Source: Bog-532 sp965277615 (lineage in GTDB: Bacteria > Actinomycetota > Actinomycetes > Streptosporangiales > Streptosporangiaceae). From it: a stretch of DNA of 64,000 bases. The notes below the pieces were generated by a model that saw nothing but the letters and a program-made list of their open reading frames with translations, ran no database searches and was not told the DNA's origin. The position numbers and the translations under genes are program-made. The stretch spans positions 2,170,001 to 2,234,000 of the forward strand of contig CBDIDG010000006.1 of assembly GCA_965277615.1 (NCBI GenBank), written 5' to 3'. Shown one piece after another: positions 24,031 to 32,665 of the stretch. The stretch's first letter is position 1, and each line of letters starts with the position of its first letter.

Positions 24031-25008
24031 ATGCGGAAAGCAGTAGGTGTCTGGGCGGCCCTGGGCGCGCTGATCGTCGCGGCCGGGACGGCGGTGGCGG
24101 GCGGCAGCGCCGGGGCGGCGACCACGAGCGGCACGCCGGATACGCAGGCCGTGGTGCGCACGGTGGCCGGCAGCGCTCAGACCGCGGCGCGCGGGTACTG
24201 GACGCCGGCCCGGATGAAGAGCGCGACCGCGGTGGGAGCGAGCCACGGGCCGGCCGCGGCGGCCAGCCCGCAGGCGACGGCCAGCCCGCAGGCGACGGCC
24301 AGCCCGCAGGCCACCCCGACAGCGACCCCGACGCCGCCGCCGGGGACGCCGGACTCGGTGTACTTCAACGGCGTGCCCACGGTGGGGGCGTTGTTCTTCA
24401 CCACCGGGACGCAGGCGCACTTCTGCACGGCCAGCGTAGTGAACAGCGCCCGGCTCGACCTGCTGCTGACCGCCGCGCACTGCGTGTACGGCAGCAGCGG
24501 CTACGCCACCAACGTGGCCTACGTACCGCAGTGGCACCAGGGCGTCAGCCCGTACGGGGCGTGGACGGTCAAATCGATCACCGTGGCCACGGGCTGGCAG
24601 CAATCCAGGGACCCGAACCTGGACTTCGCCTTCCTGGCGGTGACCCCTCCGGCCGGGACCAGGAAGCCGATCCAGCTGGTCACCGGCGGGCTGCAGCTGG
24701 GCATCAACACCCGGTACGACCAGGCGATCACCCCGATCGGCTACAACAACACCGATGATGCACCGATCAAGTGCGCGACCCGGAGCCTGGAGTTCGAGCC
24801 CACGCAGATCGAGTTTTACTGCAACAACTACCAGGATGGCACCAGCGGCGGGCCGTGGATCACGCACTTCAACCCGAGGACCGGGACCGGGACCGTGATC
24901 GGCGAGATCGGCGGCTACGAGGAGGGCGGCGACTACGCCTGGCAGTCCTTCAGCCCGTACTACAGCTGGTCTATTCTGCGGCTGTTCCTGCAGGCTCAGT
25001 TCCGCTGA
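24031..25008 (+). CDS. Secreted trypsin-like serine protease
   Basis: The 325-residue paralogue of the upstream gene has a Sec signal peptide (MRKAVGVWAALGALIVAAGT, cleavage likely after AGA near residue 30) but no lipobox Cys, so it is probably released. A propeptide/linker includes a SPQAT repeat at residues ~79-96. Triad: His150 in LTAAHC, Asp198 in PNLDFAF and Ser272 in DGTSGGPW. Four conserved Cys are consistent with disulfides. ATG start. The stop codon sits inside a 12 bp terminator stem. Confidence 0.86.
   Translation: MRKAVGVWAALGALIVAAGTAVAGGSAGAATTSGTPDTQAVVRTVAGSAQTAARGYWTPARMKSATAVGASHGPAAAASPQATASPQATASPQATPTATPTPPPGTPDSVYFNGVPTVGALFFTTGTQAHFCTASVVNSARLDLLLTAAHCVYGSSGYATNVAYVPQWHQGVSPYGAWTVKSITVATGWQQSRDPNLDFAFLAVTPPAGTRKPIQLVTGGLQLGINTRYDQAITPIGYNNTDDAPIKCATRSLEFEPTQIEFYCNNYQDGTSGGPWITHFNPRTGTGTVIGEIGGYEEGGDYAWQSFSPYYSWSILRLFLQAQFR
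24262..24315 (+). repeat. 18 bp tandem repeat (three units) coding a SPQATA linker
   Basis: GCCAGCCCGCAGGCGACG is repeated at 24262-24279 and 24280-24297 with a third, slightly altered unit 24298-24315. It encodes the linker between signal peptide and protease domain. Confidence 0.9.
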
Positions 25009-25016
25009 GCCTGCAG
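24988..25016 (+). terminator. 12 bp perfect hairpin over the protease stop codon
   Basis: CTGCAGGCTCAG (24988-24999) pairs with CTGAGCCTGCAG (25005-25016) around TTCCG. The TGA of the second protease (25006-25008) is within the stem. It separates the protease from the alcohol dehydrogenase gene. Confidence 0.7.
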
Positions 25017-25050
25017 ATCGAACCGGCATCGGTGCTTCGAGGAGGAAGCG

Positions 25051-26163
25051 ATGAAGACCAGAGCCGCCGTACTGCACGCCGCGCACCAGCCGTTCGAGGT
25101 CATCGAGCTGGACCTGGACGGCCCGCGCGAGGGTGAGGTACTGATCAGGTACGTTGCCGCCGGGTTGTGTCACTCCGACTTGCACCTGATCGACGGGGAC
25201 CTGGTGCCCCGATTCCCGATCGTGGGCGGGCACGAGGGGGCCGGCGTCATCGAGGAGGTCGGCCCCGGGGTGACCAAGGTCAAGCCGGGCGATCACGTGG
25301 TGTGCAGCTTCATCCCCAGCTGCGGGACCTGCCGGTACTGCTCCACCGGGCGGCAGAGCCTGTGCGACCTGGGCGAAGGCACCCTGGAGGGCCTGATGCC
25401 CGACGGCACCGCCCGGTTCCACGCGGGCGGCGAGGACATCGGGGCCATGTGCCTGGTGGGCACGTTCTCCGAGCGGGCGACGGTCTCCCAGTACTCGGTG
25501 GTCAAGGTCGACGACTGGCTGCCGCTGGAGACCGCGGTGCTGGTCGGCTGCGGCGTGCCCACCGGCTGGGGCACGGCCAACTACGCGGGCGGGGTCCAGG
25601 CCGGCGACACCACGGTGATCTACGGCATCGGCGGCATCGGCATCAACGCGGTGCAGGCCGCGGCGGCGGCCGGGGCCAAGAACGTGATCGCGGTGGACCC
25701 GCTGGCGTTCAAGCGGGAGACCGCGCTCAAGCTGGGGGCCACGCACGCCTTTGCCTCGGCGGAGGAGGCGGCGGCGGTGGCCGAGCTGACCTGGGGCCAG
25801 CTGGCCGACCAGGCCCTGGTCACGGTGGGCGTGGTCGAAGAGGACGTGGTCACCAGCGCGTTCAACGTGGTCGGCAAGGGCGGCACGGTGGTCATCACCG
25901 GCCTGGCCAACCCGGAGAAGCTGACCGTGCACGTGTCCGGCGGCATCCTGACCCTGTTCGAGAAGACGATCAAGGGCTCGCTGTTCGGCTCGGCCAACCC
26001 GCAGTACGACATCGTCAAGATGCTGCGGCTGTACGAGGCGGGCCAGCTCAAGCTGGACGAGCTGGTCACCACCACCTACACGCTGGACCAGGTCAACCAG
26101 GGCTACCAGGACCTGCGGGACGGCAAGAACATCCGCGGCGTCATCCGCTACGACCTGGGCTAG
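25051..26163 (+). CDS. Zinc-dependent alcohol dehydrogenase, NDMA-dependent type
   Basis: The 370-residue medium-chain dehydrogenase has catalytic zinc ligands in GLCHSDLHL (Cys) and GGHEGAGVIEEVGPGV (His/Glu), structural zinc Cys in PSCGTCRYCSTGRQSLC, and cofactor loop YGIGGIGINAVQ. The set MKTRAAVLH, the DLGEG block and VTTTYTLDQVNQGYQDL fits actinobacterial NDMA-dependent alcohol dehydrogenases, which hold NAD(H) tightly and pass electrons to an unknown carrier (mycofactocin in many hosts). AGGAGG precedes the ATG by six bases. No mycofactocin genes are in this window. Confidence 0.88.
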   Translation: MKTRAAVLHAAHQPFEVIELDLDGPREGEVLIRYVAAGLCHSDLHLIDGDLVPRFPIVGGHEGAGVIEEVGPGVTKVKPGDHVVCSFIPSCGTCRYCSTGRQSLCDLGEGTLEGLMPDGTARFHAGGEDIGAMCLVGTFSERATVSQYSVVKVDDWLPLETAVLVGCGVPTGWGTANYAGGVQAGDTTVIYGIGGIGINAVQAAAAAGAKNVIAVDPLAFKRETALKLGATHAFASAEEAAAVAELTWGQLADQALVTVGVVEEDVVTSAFNVVGKGGTVVITGLANPEKLTVHVSGGILTLFEKTIKGSLFGSANPQYDIVKMLRLYEAGQLKLDELVTTTYTLDQVNQGYQDLRDGKNIRGVIRYDLG

Positions 26164-26176
26164 CCCGCGCTAGCCA

Positions 26177-26227
26177 GCCAGGGTCTTGGCTAGGCCAGGG
26201 TCTTGGCTAGGCCAGGCTCTTGGCGAT
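26177..26227. repeat. 17 bp tandem repeat duplicating the end of the LLM gene with its stop
   Basis: GCCAGGGTCTTGGCTAG is present at 26177-26193 and 26194-26210, with a third, mutated copy 26211-26227 inside the coding region. On the minus strand each unit reads as Lys-Thr/Ser-Leu-Ala-TAG, so the last codons and the stop of the oxidoreductase have been copied downstream. The repeat fills the convergent gap to the alcohol dehydrogenase stop. Confidence 0.9.
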
Positions 26228-27073
26228 GTCGGCGACCTCGGCCAGCGCGCGGAGGTGGTCGTCCACCGTGTCCAGGCCGGCCTGCATGGTGTTGACGGAC
26301 ACGTGGGTGGCCCCGGCCTGCTGCCAGTGGCCGAGCCGCTCGCCCAGCTGGTCGGTGTCGCCGCGCCAGCTGACCCGGCCCTCCATCTCGATGGCGGCCG
26401 GGTCCCGGCCGGCCGCGGTGGCCGTCTCGGCGATGACCGCCAGGGCGTCATCCAGCTCCGGGCCGGGTGAGATCTGCGGGAACCAGCCGTCGGCCGAACG
26501 TCCGACGCGGCGGTAGGCCACCGGCGACTGGGCACCGAGCCAGATCGGGATCGGGCGCTGCACCGGCAGCGGCGCCAGGCCCGCCCCCTTGATGTGGTCG
26601 AATGCCCCGTGATGAGTCACCGACGGCTCGGTCCACAGCCGCCGCAGCAGGCCGATCTGCTCGTCCAGCCGGCGGCCCCGGACGTGGAAGTCCTGGCCCA
26701 GGGCCTCGTACTCGACCTTGTTCCAGCCGATACCGAGGCCGAGCCGGAACCGGCCCTGCGCCAGCAGGTCGACCTCGGCCGCCTGCTTGGCCAGCAGCGC
26801 GGTCTGCCGCTGGGGCGCGATGATGATGCCGGTGACGAACTCGAGCGAGGTCGCCGCGGCCAGGTAGCCGAACATCACCAACGGCTCGTGGAACGTGGTG
26901 TGCAGGTCGTAGGGGCCGCTCCAGCCGGGGTACACCGCCGGGTCGGCCCCGACCACGTGGTCGTAGGCGAGTACGTGGCGGAACCCGAGGGCCTCAACCC
27001 CCTGGCCGTAGGCCCGGACGGCGCCCACGTCACCACCCAGTTCGGTCTGCGGGAACACGACACCAATGCGCAT
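26207..27073 (-). CDS. Luciferase-like (LLM) F420-dependent oxidoreductase
   Basis: The 288-residue TIM-barrel LLM-class protein has MRIGVVFPQTELGGD start, YDHVVGADP, FHEPLVMFGYLAAAT, the GRFRLGLGIGWNKVEYEALG signature near residue 110 and PIWLGAQSPVAYRRVGR. Such proteins in actinobacteria use F420H2 or FMNH2; the substrate here is unknown. Start at ATG 27073 preceded by AGGCGG; the longer open frame upstream overlaps the esterase gene. Its 3' end is embedded in a 17 bp tandem repeat. Confidence 0.87.
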   Translation of the reverse strand: MRIGVVFPQTELGGDVGAVRAYGQGVEALGFRHVLAYDHVVGADPAVYPGWSGPYDLHTTFHEPLVMFGYLAAATSLEFVTGIIIAPQRQTALLAKQAAEVDLLAQGRFRLGLGIGWNKVEYEALGQDFHVRGRRLDEQIGLLRRLWTEPSVTHHGAFDHIKGAGLAPLPVQRPIPIWLGAQSPVAYRRVGRSADGWFPQISPGPELDDALAVIAETATAAGRDPAAIEMEGRVSWRGDTDQLGERLGHWQQAGATHVSVNTMQAGLDTVDDHLRALAEVADIAKSLA

Positions 27074-27083
27074 GCCGCCTACG

Positions 27084-28364
27084 CTATCGAAGCTCACCCA
27101 GGTTGATCGCGTCGGCCATGGCCTGATAACCGGCGTCGCTGGGGTGCAGCCCGTCCCCGCTGTCGTAACGGGGGTCGACGTCGTTCGGGTGACCGGGCAC
27201 CCCCAGCACGTGGGCGAAGTCGACCACGCCATCGAACGCCCCGCTGGTCAGGATCCAGTGGTTGACCGCCGTCCACTTGGCCTGGCCTCCGGCCGTCCAG
27301 AACCAGGAGCTCTCGAACGGGGTCAGCGTGGCCCCGATGATCTTGATGCCGTGCGCGTGCGCCATCGCGATCATCTTCTGGTAGCCGCCGATGATCTGGG
27401 CCGCGCTGACGTTGGTGGTCGGGGCCAGGCAGCCAACGTCAGCGTCCTGGCTGTAGCCGATGTCGTTGATGCCCTCCAGCACGATCACCGCACGCACCCC
27501 GGGCTGGTCCAGCACGTCCTGATTGAACCGGCTAACCGCGCTCGGCCCGTAACAGGCGGAGGGGTTCAGCACCCGGTTGCCGCCGATGCCCTCGTCCAGC
27601 ACCCCCGGCGCCTCGGCGCCATAGGTGGCGTCCAGCCGGCGGGCCAGGAAATCCGGCCACCGCTGGTTGGCCCCGGGGGTGGACCCGATGCCGTCGGTGA
27701 TCGAATCACCGAACGCCACCACCGTGCCGGCCCGTTTGTCGGCCCCGAGGACCTCCACCCCGTCCAGGAAGTACCAGGACGTGTCGTGGGTCGGGTAATC
27801 GCGGTCGCTGACGTCGCTGACGTGGTTTCCGTGGGCCAGATAGTTGTTCTGCTCGCCGAAAAAGTGGAAGGTGGCAGGTCCGGTGGCCTGCGGGACGAAG
27901 ATGCTGACGGCCAGGTCCTCCAGCGCGGACACCGGCATGGCCACCGCGTCGCTGACCACCTCTTCGCCCGCCGGGACGACCACGGACCGGCTGCCGTCGA
28001 ACGTCACCGCGTAGGCGGGGCCGTTGAGGTTGCCGTCGCTGGCCACCACGCCCACGCTGGCCTGGCCGATGTGCAGCGGCCGGTCACCATACCGGTTGCT
28101 GAGCCGGATCCGGACCTCCTGGCCGCCGACGCTGGTGAAGATGACGTTCCGGATGGTCTGATCGCGGAAACCGGCGCCGGCCCGGTTGGCCACCATCGGG
28201 GTCGGCTTGGTCATGGCCGCGGCCCAGGTCTCCACCCAACCCGAACTGCTGGCCGACGCGACCGTGGGGGACTTCGGCGTCAGTCCCACCACGGCCCCGG
28301 CGATCAGCGCCGACGCGGCCAGCGCGAAGGCGATGCGCCGAAGCAGGCGAGGCGGCGGGATCAT
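27084..28364 (-). CDS. Secreted SGNH/GDSL-type esterase
   Basis: The 426-residue protein has a signal peptide (RRIAFALAASALIAGAVVGL). An N-terminal beta-rich domain (residues ~45-185) precedes the SGNH hydrolase domain, which shows VVAFGDSITDGIG (block I Ser), the GIGGNRV Gly (block II), LEGINDIG (block III Asn) and SGDGLHPSDAGYQ (block V Asp/His). The two-domain layout matches secreted carbohydrate or lipid esterases of actinomycetes. AGGAGG precedes the ATG at 28364. The gene ends 10 bp before the LLM gene start, so co-transcription is possible. Confidence 0.88.
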   Translation of the reverse strand: MIPPPRLLRRIAFALAASALIAGAVVGLTPKSPTVASASSSGWVETWAAAMTKPTPMVANRAGAGFRDQTIRNVIFTSVGGQEVRIRLSNRYGDRPLHIGQASVGVVASDGNLNGPAYAVTFDGSRSVVVPAGEEVVSDAVAMPVSALEDLAVSIFVPQATGPATFHFFGEQNNYLAHGNHVSDVSDRDYPTHDTSWYFLDGVEVLGADKRAGTVVAFGDSITDGIGSTPGANQRWPDFLARRLDATYGAEAPGVLDEGIGGNRVLNPSACYGPSAVSRFNQDVLDQPGVRAVIVLEGINDIGYSQDADVGCLAPTTNVSAAQIIGGYQKMIAMAHAHGIKIIGATLTPFESSWFWTAGGQAKWTAVNHWILTSGAFDGVVDFAHVLGVPGHPNDVDPRYDSGDGLHPSDAGYQAMADAINLGELR

Positions 28365-28568
28365 TCGGTCCGGTCCTCCTGGCGACGAGGCTGATAAGGC
28401 AGCGCTCTTAGCAAGGGGCTGCTTAAAACAGTGCTGGCGGCATCTGAGCAACGTCGCGGCCCGCCTGGCGGTTCCCGCTGAGATTACCGGAGCAGGCCAC
28501 CAGGTCATACGGTCCTTGGTCCTGTGTTGTCGCAGGTCTGCTGGGCGCACGTTTCACGGGCCCAGCTC

Positions 28569-29321
28569 TCACGGGCGCAGGTACGAGGCCCCGTTCAGGT
28601 CGACGATCGTCCCGCTGGCCCACTCCGCCTCCGGCGCGGCCAGGTAGAGCACGGCCGCGGCGACCTCCTCGGGCCGGGCCACCCGCCCGAACGGGCTCTG
28701 GGCCCGGACTTCGGCTCCGTCCGGGCCGTGTAGCCGCTCGGTGGCCATCTCCGTGTCGACGAAGCCAGGTGCGACGGTGGCCACCGCGATGCCGTACGAG
28801 CCGAGGGCCAGCGCCAGCGACTGACCGAAGGCGTTCAGGCCGGCCTTGCTGGCGCCGTAGGCGGGCTGACCGGGTTCGCCGCGGAAGGCGCCACGGGAGG
28901 AGACGTTGACGATCCGGCCGCCGCCGCGCGGGATCATGTGCTGCACCGCGCACCAGGTCACGTTGGCCGGCCCGACCAGGTTGACGGCCAGAGTCCGCTG
29001 CCAGGCGGCCTGCCAGTCCTCATACGACACCTCGGCGATCGGGTGCGTGACGAAGATGCCGGCGTTGTTGACCAGCACGTCCAGGCCGTCCAGGCCGACG
29101 GCGGCCTTGTCCACCATGCGCCGGGCCTGATCGGCGTCGGTCAGGTCAGCCTGCACCACCATGTGCCCCTCACCGGGCAGTTCGGCCAGCACGGCGTGGG
29201 CCAAGATGGCCGAATCCCGGTGGTGAACGGCCACGTGGTCGCCCTGCGCGGCGAAGGCCAGGGCGGTGGCCCGGCCGATGCCCCGCGACGCTCCGGTGAT
29301 CAATACTGCTCGCCCAGTCAC
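28569..29321 (-). CDS. Short-chain dehydrogenase/reductase (FabG-like)
   Basis: The 250-residue classical SDR has cofactor loop LITGASRGIGRATALAF, VLVNNAGIF (NNAG), catalytic Ser in VNVSSRGAF and YGASK (Tyr-x-x-x-Lys), and C-terminal SGTIVDLNGASYLRP. It is an NAD(P)H-dependent ketone/alcohol oxidoreductase of unknown substrate. GTG start. The peptidase E gene ends at 29357, 35 bp upstream of its start, so the two may be co-transcribed. Confidence 0.87.
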   Translation of the reverse strand: MTGRAVLITGASRGIGRATALAFAAQGDHVAVHHRDSAILAHAVLAELPGEGHMVVQADLTDADQARRMVDKAAVGLDGLDVLVNNAGIFVTHPIAEVSYEDWQAAWQRTLAVNLVGPANVTWCAVQHMIPRGGGRIVNVSSRGAFRGEPGQPAYGASKAGLNAFGQSLALALGSYGIAVATVAPGFVDTEMATERLHGPDGAEVRAQSPFGRVARPEEVAAAVLYLAAPEAEWASGTIVDLNGASYLRP

Positions 29322-29356
29322 CAGACCAAGCCTAAAGGAGAGCGGGGGCGGGGCGC

Positions 29357-30091
29357 TCAGGCTCCGGGCAGCAGGCGGGTGTCCAGCCGTTCTTCGCGGA
29401 CCTCGCCATCGACCAGGCTGACCTGGTAAGCGGCCTTGCCGGCCACCTCGGCCACCGCCTCGGCCAGCTCCGTGCCCCGGTACAGCAGGCCGGCCCCGTT
29501 GTCGGTGGCGTACCCGCCCGGCAGGATGCCCTCGGCCACGTACTGATGGAACCGGGGGCGGCGCTGCTCCTCACCGTCGTAGTGCACGCCGTTGGCGTAG
29601 GGCAGGAAGCCCAGGCCGTTGGTGACCGGGCGCAGGTCGGGGCCGAACGAGTCCGTGGTGCCACCGGTGTGCCAGCAGATCGATCCGGCCGAGACCCCGG
29701 CCAGCACGACCCCGGCCGTCCAGGCCTGGCGGAAGATCTCGTCCAGCCCGTGCAGCCGCCACAGGGCCAGCAGGTTGGCCACGCTGCCGCCGCCCACCCA
29801 CACCACGTCCTGGTCCAGCACGAGCCCGGCCAGATCGTCTGCGTTGGGCATCGGGAACACCTTGACCAGCGAGACGTCCACCCCGGCGGCCCGGCCCGCC
29901 TCGATGAAGTTGGCGGCGAAGCCCTCCTGGTCGCCCATGGCGGTTCCGGCGTAGCCGACCCGGGGCGCGCGGCCGGAGACGCCGGCCAGCTCGATGGCGT
30001 AGTGCAGCAGCGGGCTGAAGCCGAGCAGGGTCCGGCGGCCGCGGGTCAGGCCGCCGGAGGTGGCGAGGATGGTGGGAGTGTCGGCGCTCAT
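29357..30091 (-). CDS. pepE: Peptidase E-like dipeptidase (family S51)
   Basis: The 244-residue protein has VVWVGGGSVANLLALW and VLAGVSAGSICWHTGGTTD, in which the Ser of G-x-S-A-G is the S51 nucleophile, followed by GLGFLPYANGVHYDGE with the catalytic His region. Family members cleave Asp-X dipeptides or act as cyanophycinases; the short length and PepE-like order favour a peptidase. Start at ATG 30091; the long upstream open frame is antisense to the acyl-CoA dehydrogenase gene and not coding. Confidence 0.83.
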   Translation of the reverse strand: MSADTPTILATSGGLTRGRRTLLGFSPLLHYAIELAGVSGRAPRVGYAGTAMGDQEGFAANFIEAGRAAGVDVSLVKVFPMPNADDLAGLVLDQDVVWVGGGSVANLLALWRLHGLDEIFRQAWTAGVVLAGVSAGSICWHTGGTTDSFGPDLRPVTNGLGFLPYANGVHYDGEEQRRPRFHQYVAEGILPGGYATDNGAGLLYRGTELAEAVAEVAGKAAYQVSLVDGEVREERLDTRLLPGA

Positions 30092-30150
30092 GAGACGACA
30101 GTAGTCAGCCGGAACTGCTGTGGCGCCTGGGTTTCGTGGGAGCTGAATGG

Positions 30151-31800
30151 TCAGGTCAGCTGGGGCGTGGCGCGCTTGACGATGGCGCCGGTGTCCACGC
30201 CGGCGGGCAGCGTGCCGAAGGCGTGCCCCCAGTCCCCGCCCAGCCGGGACGCGGTGAAGGCGTCGGCCACCGCGGGGTCGCCGTGCCGGACCAGCAGGGC
30301 GCCCTGCAGGGCCGTGGCCAGTTGCTCCACGATGCGGCGGGCTCGCAGTTCGGCCTGGGCCGGGTCGGCCAGCTCGGCCCGGAGCCGCTTCACCGCTTGG
30401 TCCAGCCGCGGGTCGGCCCCGGCGGCCAGGCCGACCTCGGCGAAGTAGGCCTCGACCGCTTGGGGCTGGCGGGCCAGCGCCCGCAGCGCGTCCAGGGCGG
30501 CCACGTTGCCGGACCCCTCCCAGATCGACTGCAGCGGCGCCTCCCGGTACAGCCGGGGCATGCCGGACTCCTCCACGTACCCGTTGCCGCCGAAGCACTC
30601 CAGCGCCTCGGCCGCGTGTACCGGGACCCGCTTGCACACCCAGTACTTGGTCACGGCCAGCGCGATCCGGCGGAACGCGGCCTCCTGCTCGTCGCCGCGG
30701 GCGGCCCGGTCGGTCGCCCCGGCCAGCCGCAGCATCACCGTGGTGGCCGCCTCGGACTCCACCGCCAGGTCGGCCAGCACGTTGGCCATGGCCGACTGGT
30801 CGGCCAGGTTGCGGCCGAACGCCTGCCGGTGCGCGGCGTGGAACGCGGCCTGGCTGGCCCCGGCCCGCAGCTGGGTGGCGGCCGCGGTCACGCAGTCCAG
30901 CCGGGTCATGTTGACCATCTCGATGATGGTGGGGACGCCGCGGCCCTCCTCACCGACCAGCCAGGCCACCGCGTCGTCGTACTCAATCTCGGCCGAGGCG
31001 TTCGACTTGTTGCCGAGCTTGTCCTTGAGCCGCTGCAGCCGCACACCGTTGCGGGTGCCGTCCGGCAGCACCCGCGGCAGCAGGAAGCAGGACAGTGTTC
31101 CCGAGGCCTGGGCGCCCGGGACCTGGGCCAGCACCAGGAACAGGTCGTTCATGGGGGCCGAGGTGAACCACTTGTGGCCGGTCAGCCGGTAGCTTCCGTC
31201 GGCCGTGGCCACGGCCCGGGTGGTGTTGGCCCGGACGTCGGAGCCGCCCTGCTTCTCGGTCATGGACATGCCGGCCAGCAAGCCACGCTTGTTCTCGGGC
31301 GGCCGGGACCCCGGGTCGTAGACCTGGGCGGTGAGCAGCGGCTCGAACCGGCGGGCCAGCTCGGGAGCGTGCCGCAGCGCGGGGACGATGGAGTAGGACA
31401 TGGACATCGGGCACAGATGGCCGAAGTCGCTGGCGCCCCACACGTACAGCCCGGCCGCGCGGGCCACGTGTGCGCCCGGCCGGGGGTCGGCCCAGGGAGC
31501 GGCCTGCAGGCCGGCTCCGACCGCGACGGTCATCAGCTCGTGCCAGGCCGGGTGGAACTCCACCTCGTCGATCCGGTTCCCGAACCGGTCGTGGGTGCGC
31601 AGCACCGGTGGGTTCTCGTTAGCCAGCCGGCCCCACTCCTGGGCCTGGCCCGACCCGGCCCGGCGGCCCAGCTCGTGCAGCCCCGGCTCGGCCCAGCCGG
31701 CCTCTTCCCGGTTCAGGCCGTCCAGCAGAGCCGGGTCGTCGGCCACGTCGTAACCGGTCAGTGGGGGTGGCTGGTTGAAGACTTCGTGGGTCGGCGGCAT
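30151..31800 (-). CDS. Acyl-CoA dehydrogenase, AidB-like
   Basis: The 549-residue protein starts PPTHEVFNQPPPLTGYDVAD, the characteristic AidB opening (DNA-alkylation-response protein with acyl-CoA dehydrogenase fold). It carries TEKQGGSDVRANTT, GHKWFTSAPMNDLFLVL and ECFGGNGYVEESGMPRLYRE, with the conserved catalytic-type Glu/Arg region. FAD-binding is expected; members have weak isovaleryl-CoA dehydrogenase activity or a protective role against alkylating agents. Length matches AidB (~540). A palindrome TACCCGCGGGTA lies 47 bp upstream of the start, within the end of the nitrilase gene. Confidence 0.9.
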   Translation of the reverse strand: MPPTHEVFNQPPPLTGYDVADDPALLDGLNREEAGWAEPGLHELGRRAGSGQAQEWGRLANENPPVLRTHDRFGNRIDEVEFHPAWHELMTVAVGAGLQAAPWADPRPGAHVARAAGLYVWGASDFGHLCPMSMSYSIVPALRHAPELARRFEPLLTAQVYDPGSRPPENKRGLLAGMSMTEKQGGSDVRANTTRAVATADGSYRLTGHKWFTSAPMNDLFLVLAQVPGAQASGTLSCFLLPRVLPDGTRNGVRLQRLKDKLGNKSNASAEIEYDDAVAWLVGEEGRGVPTIIEMVNMTRLDCVTAAATQLRAGASQAAFHAAHRQAFGRNLADQSAMANVLADLAVESEAATTVMLRLAGATDRAARGDEQEAAFRRIALAVTKYWVCKRVPVHAAEALECFGGNGYVEESGMPRLYREAPLQSIWEGSGNVAALDALRALARQPQAVEAYFAEVGLAAGADPRLDQAVKRLRAELADPAQAELRARRIVEQLATALQGALLVRHGDPAVADAFTASRLGGDWGHAFGTLPAGVDTGAIVKRATPQLT

Positions 31801-31834
31801 CGGAACCTCCGGTGGTGACGCACGGGCAACGGCC

Positions 31835-32665
31835 TCAGCCTGAGGTTACCCGCGGGTAGAGCTCGGGTCTGCGGTCGGCCAGCAGGTCGTTGTGCTCGTT
31901 GATCCGCTTGTCCCCGGCTGCGGCCAGGTCGCAGTCGGCGACCAGCAGGGCCGGGTGGTCAGCCAGCACCGGGCCGACGAGCAGGTAGCCCTCCGGCCCG
32001 GCGATGAGCGTGCCGCTGATCCAGTCCACCCCGCGCTCGACGCCACAGCGGTCCGCGACCACCACGTACACGCCGTTGACCGAGGCGTCGGCCTGAACCT
32101 TGGTCACCTCGGCGGGCCGCTCCCCCACCGGGCAGGGCGCAGCGGGCCAGTTGACTGGGGCCGCGATCAGGTCCGCGCCGTCCAGGGCGGCCAGCCGGGC
32201 CCACTCTGGGAACTCCAGGTCGTAGCAGACCATCACGGCCACCTGCCCGTACGGCAGCGAGACCACCGGCGGGGCGTCGGCGCCCGGGGTGAAGATCAGC
32301 TTCTCCCGGTCCCACAGGTGCGCCTTGCGGTAGACGGCCCGGGTGCCGGACTCGTCCACCAGCGCGGCGCTGTTGTAGAGCAGGCCGTCGTCGCCCAGCT
32401 CACAGAACCCGCCCACCACCGCGCAGCCGTGGGCGGCGGCCAGGTCCCGCCACTGGTGCAGGGTGGGGCTGTCTGCGGCCCGGGTGGCCAGGCCGCGGGC
32501 CTCGTCCGGGCCGGTGAACACGTAGCCGGAGTCGGACAGCTCGGGCAGCACGACCAGGCGCGCGCCCTGGGCCGCAGCGTCCCGTACGGCCCCGGCCGCG
32601 GTGGCGCGGTTGGCGTCCGGGTCGCCCAGGACCGGGCCGAACTGGGCCGCGGCGATCAGCGTCAT
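31835..32665 (-). CDS. Carbon-nitrogen hydrolase (nitrilase superfamily amidase)
   Basis: The 276-residue protein has the Glu-Lys-Cys triad: Glu in VVLPELSDSGYVF, Lys in YRKAHLWDREK and Cys in VMVCYDLEFPEWAR. It fits small aliphatic amidases. The ATG at 32665 overlaps the TGA of the agmatinase-family gene (ATGA). Pairing of such an amidase with an agmatinase-type ureohydrolase is known from the arginine oxygenase route, where 4-guanidinobutyramide is hydrolysed to 4-guanidinobutyrate and then to GABA plus urea. That assignment here is inference. Confidence 0.86.
   Translation of the reverse strand: MTLIAAAQFGPVLGDPDANRATAAGAVRDAAAQGARLVVLPELSDSGYVFTGPDEARGLATRAADSPTLHQWRDLAAAHGCAVVGGFCELGDDGLLYNSAALVDESGTRAVYRKAHLWDREKLIFTPGADAPPVVSLPYGQVAVMVCYDLEFPEWARLAALDGADLIAAPVNWPAAPCPVGERPAEVTKVQADASVNGVYVVVADRCGVERGVDWISGTLIAGPEGYLLVGPVLADHPALLVADCDLAAAGDKRINEHNDLLADRRPELYPRVTSG
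31847..31858. promoter_or_regulatory. Palindrome upstream of the AidB-like gene
   Basis: TACCCGCGGGTA is a perfect 12 bp palindrome, 47 bp before the acyl-CoA dehydrogenase start but inside the last codons of the nitrilase gene. It aligns at most positions with the dyad before the thiolase gene. It could be a chance product of coding sequence. Confidence 0.35.
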
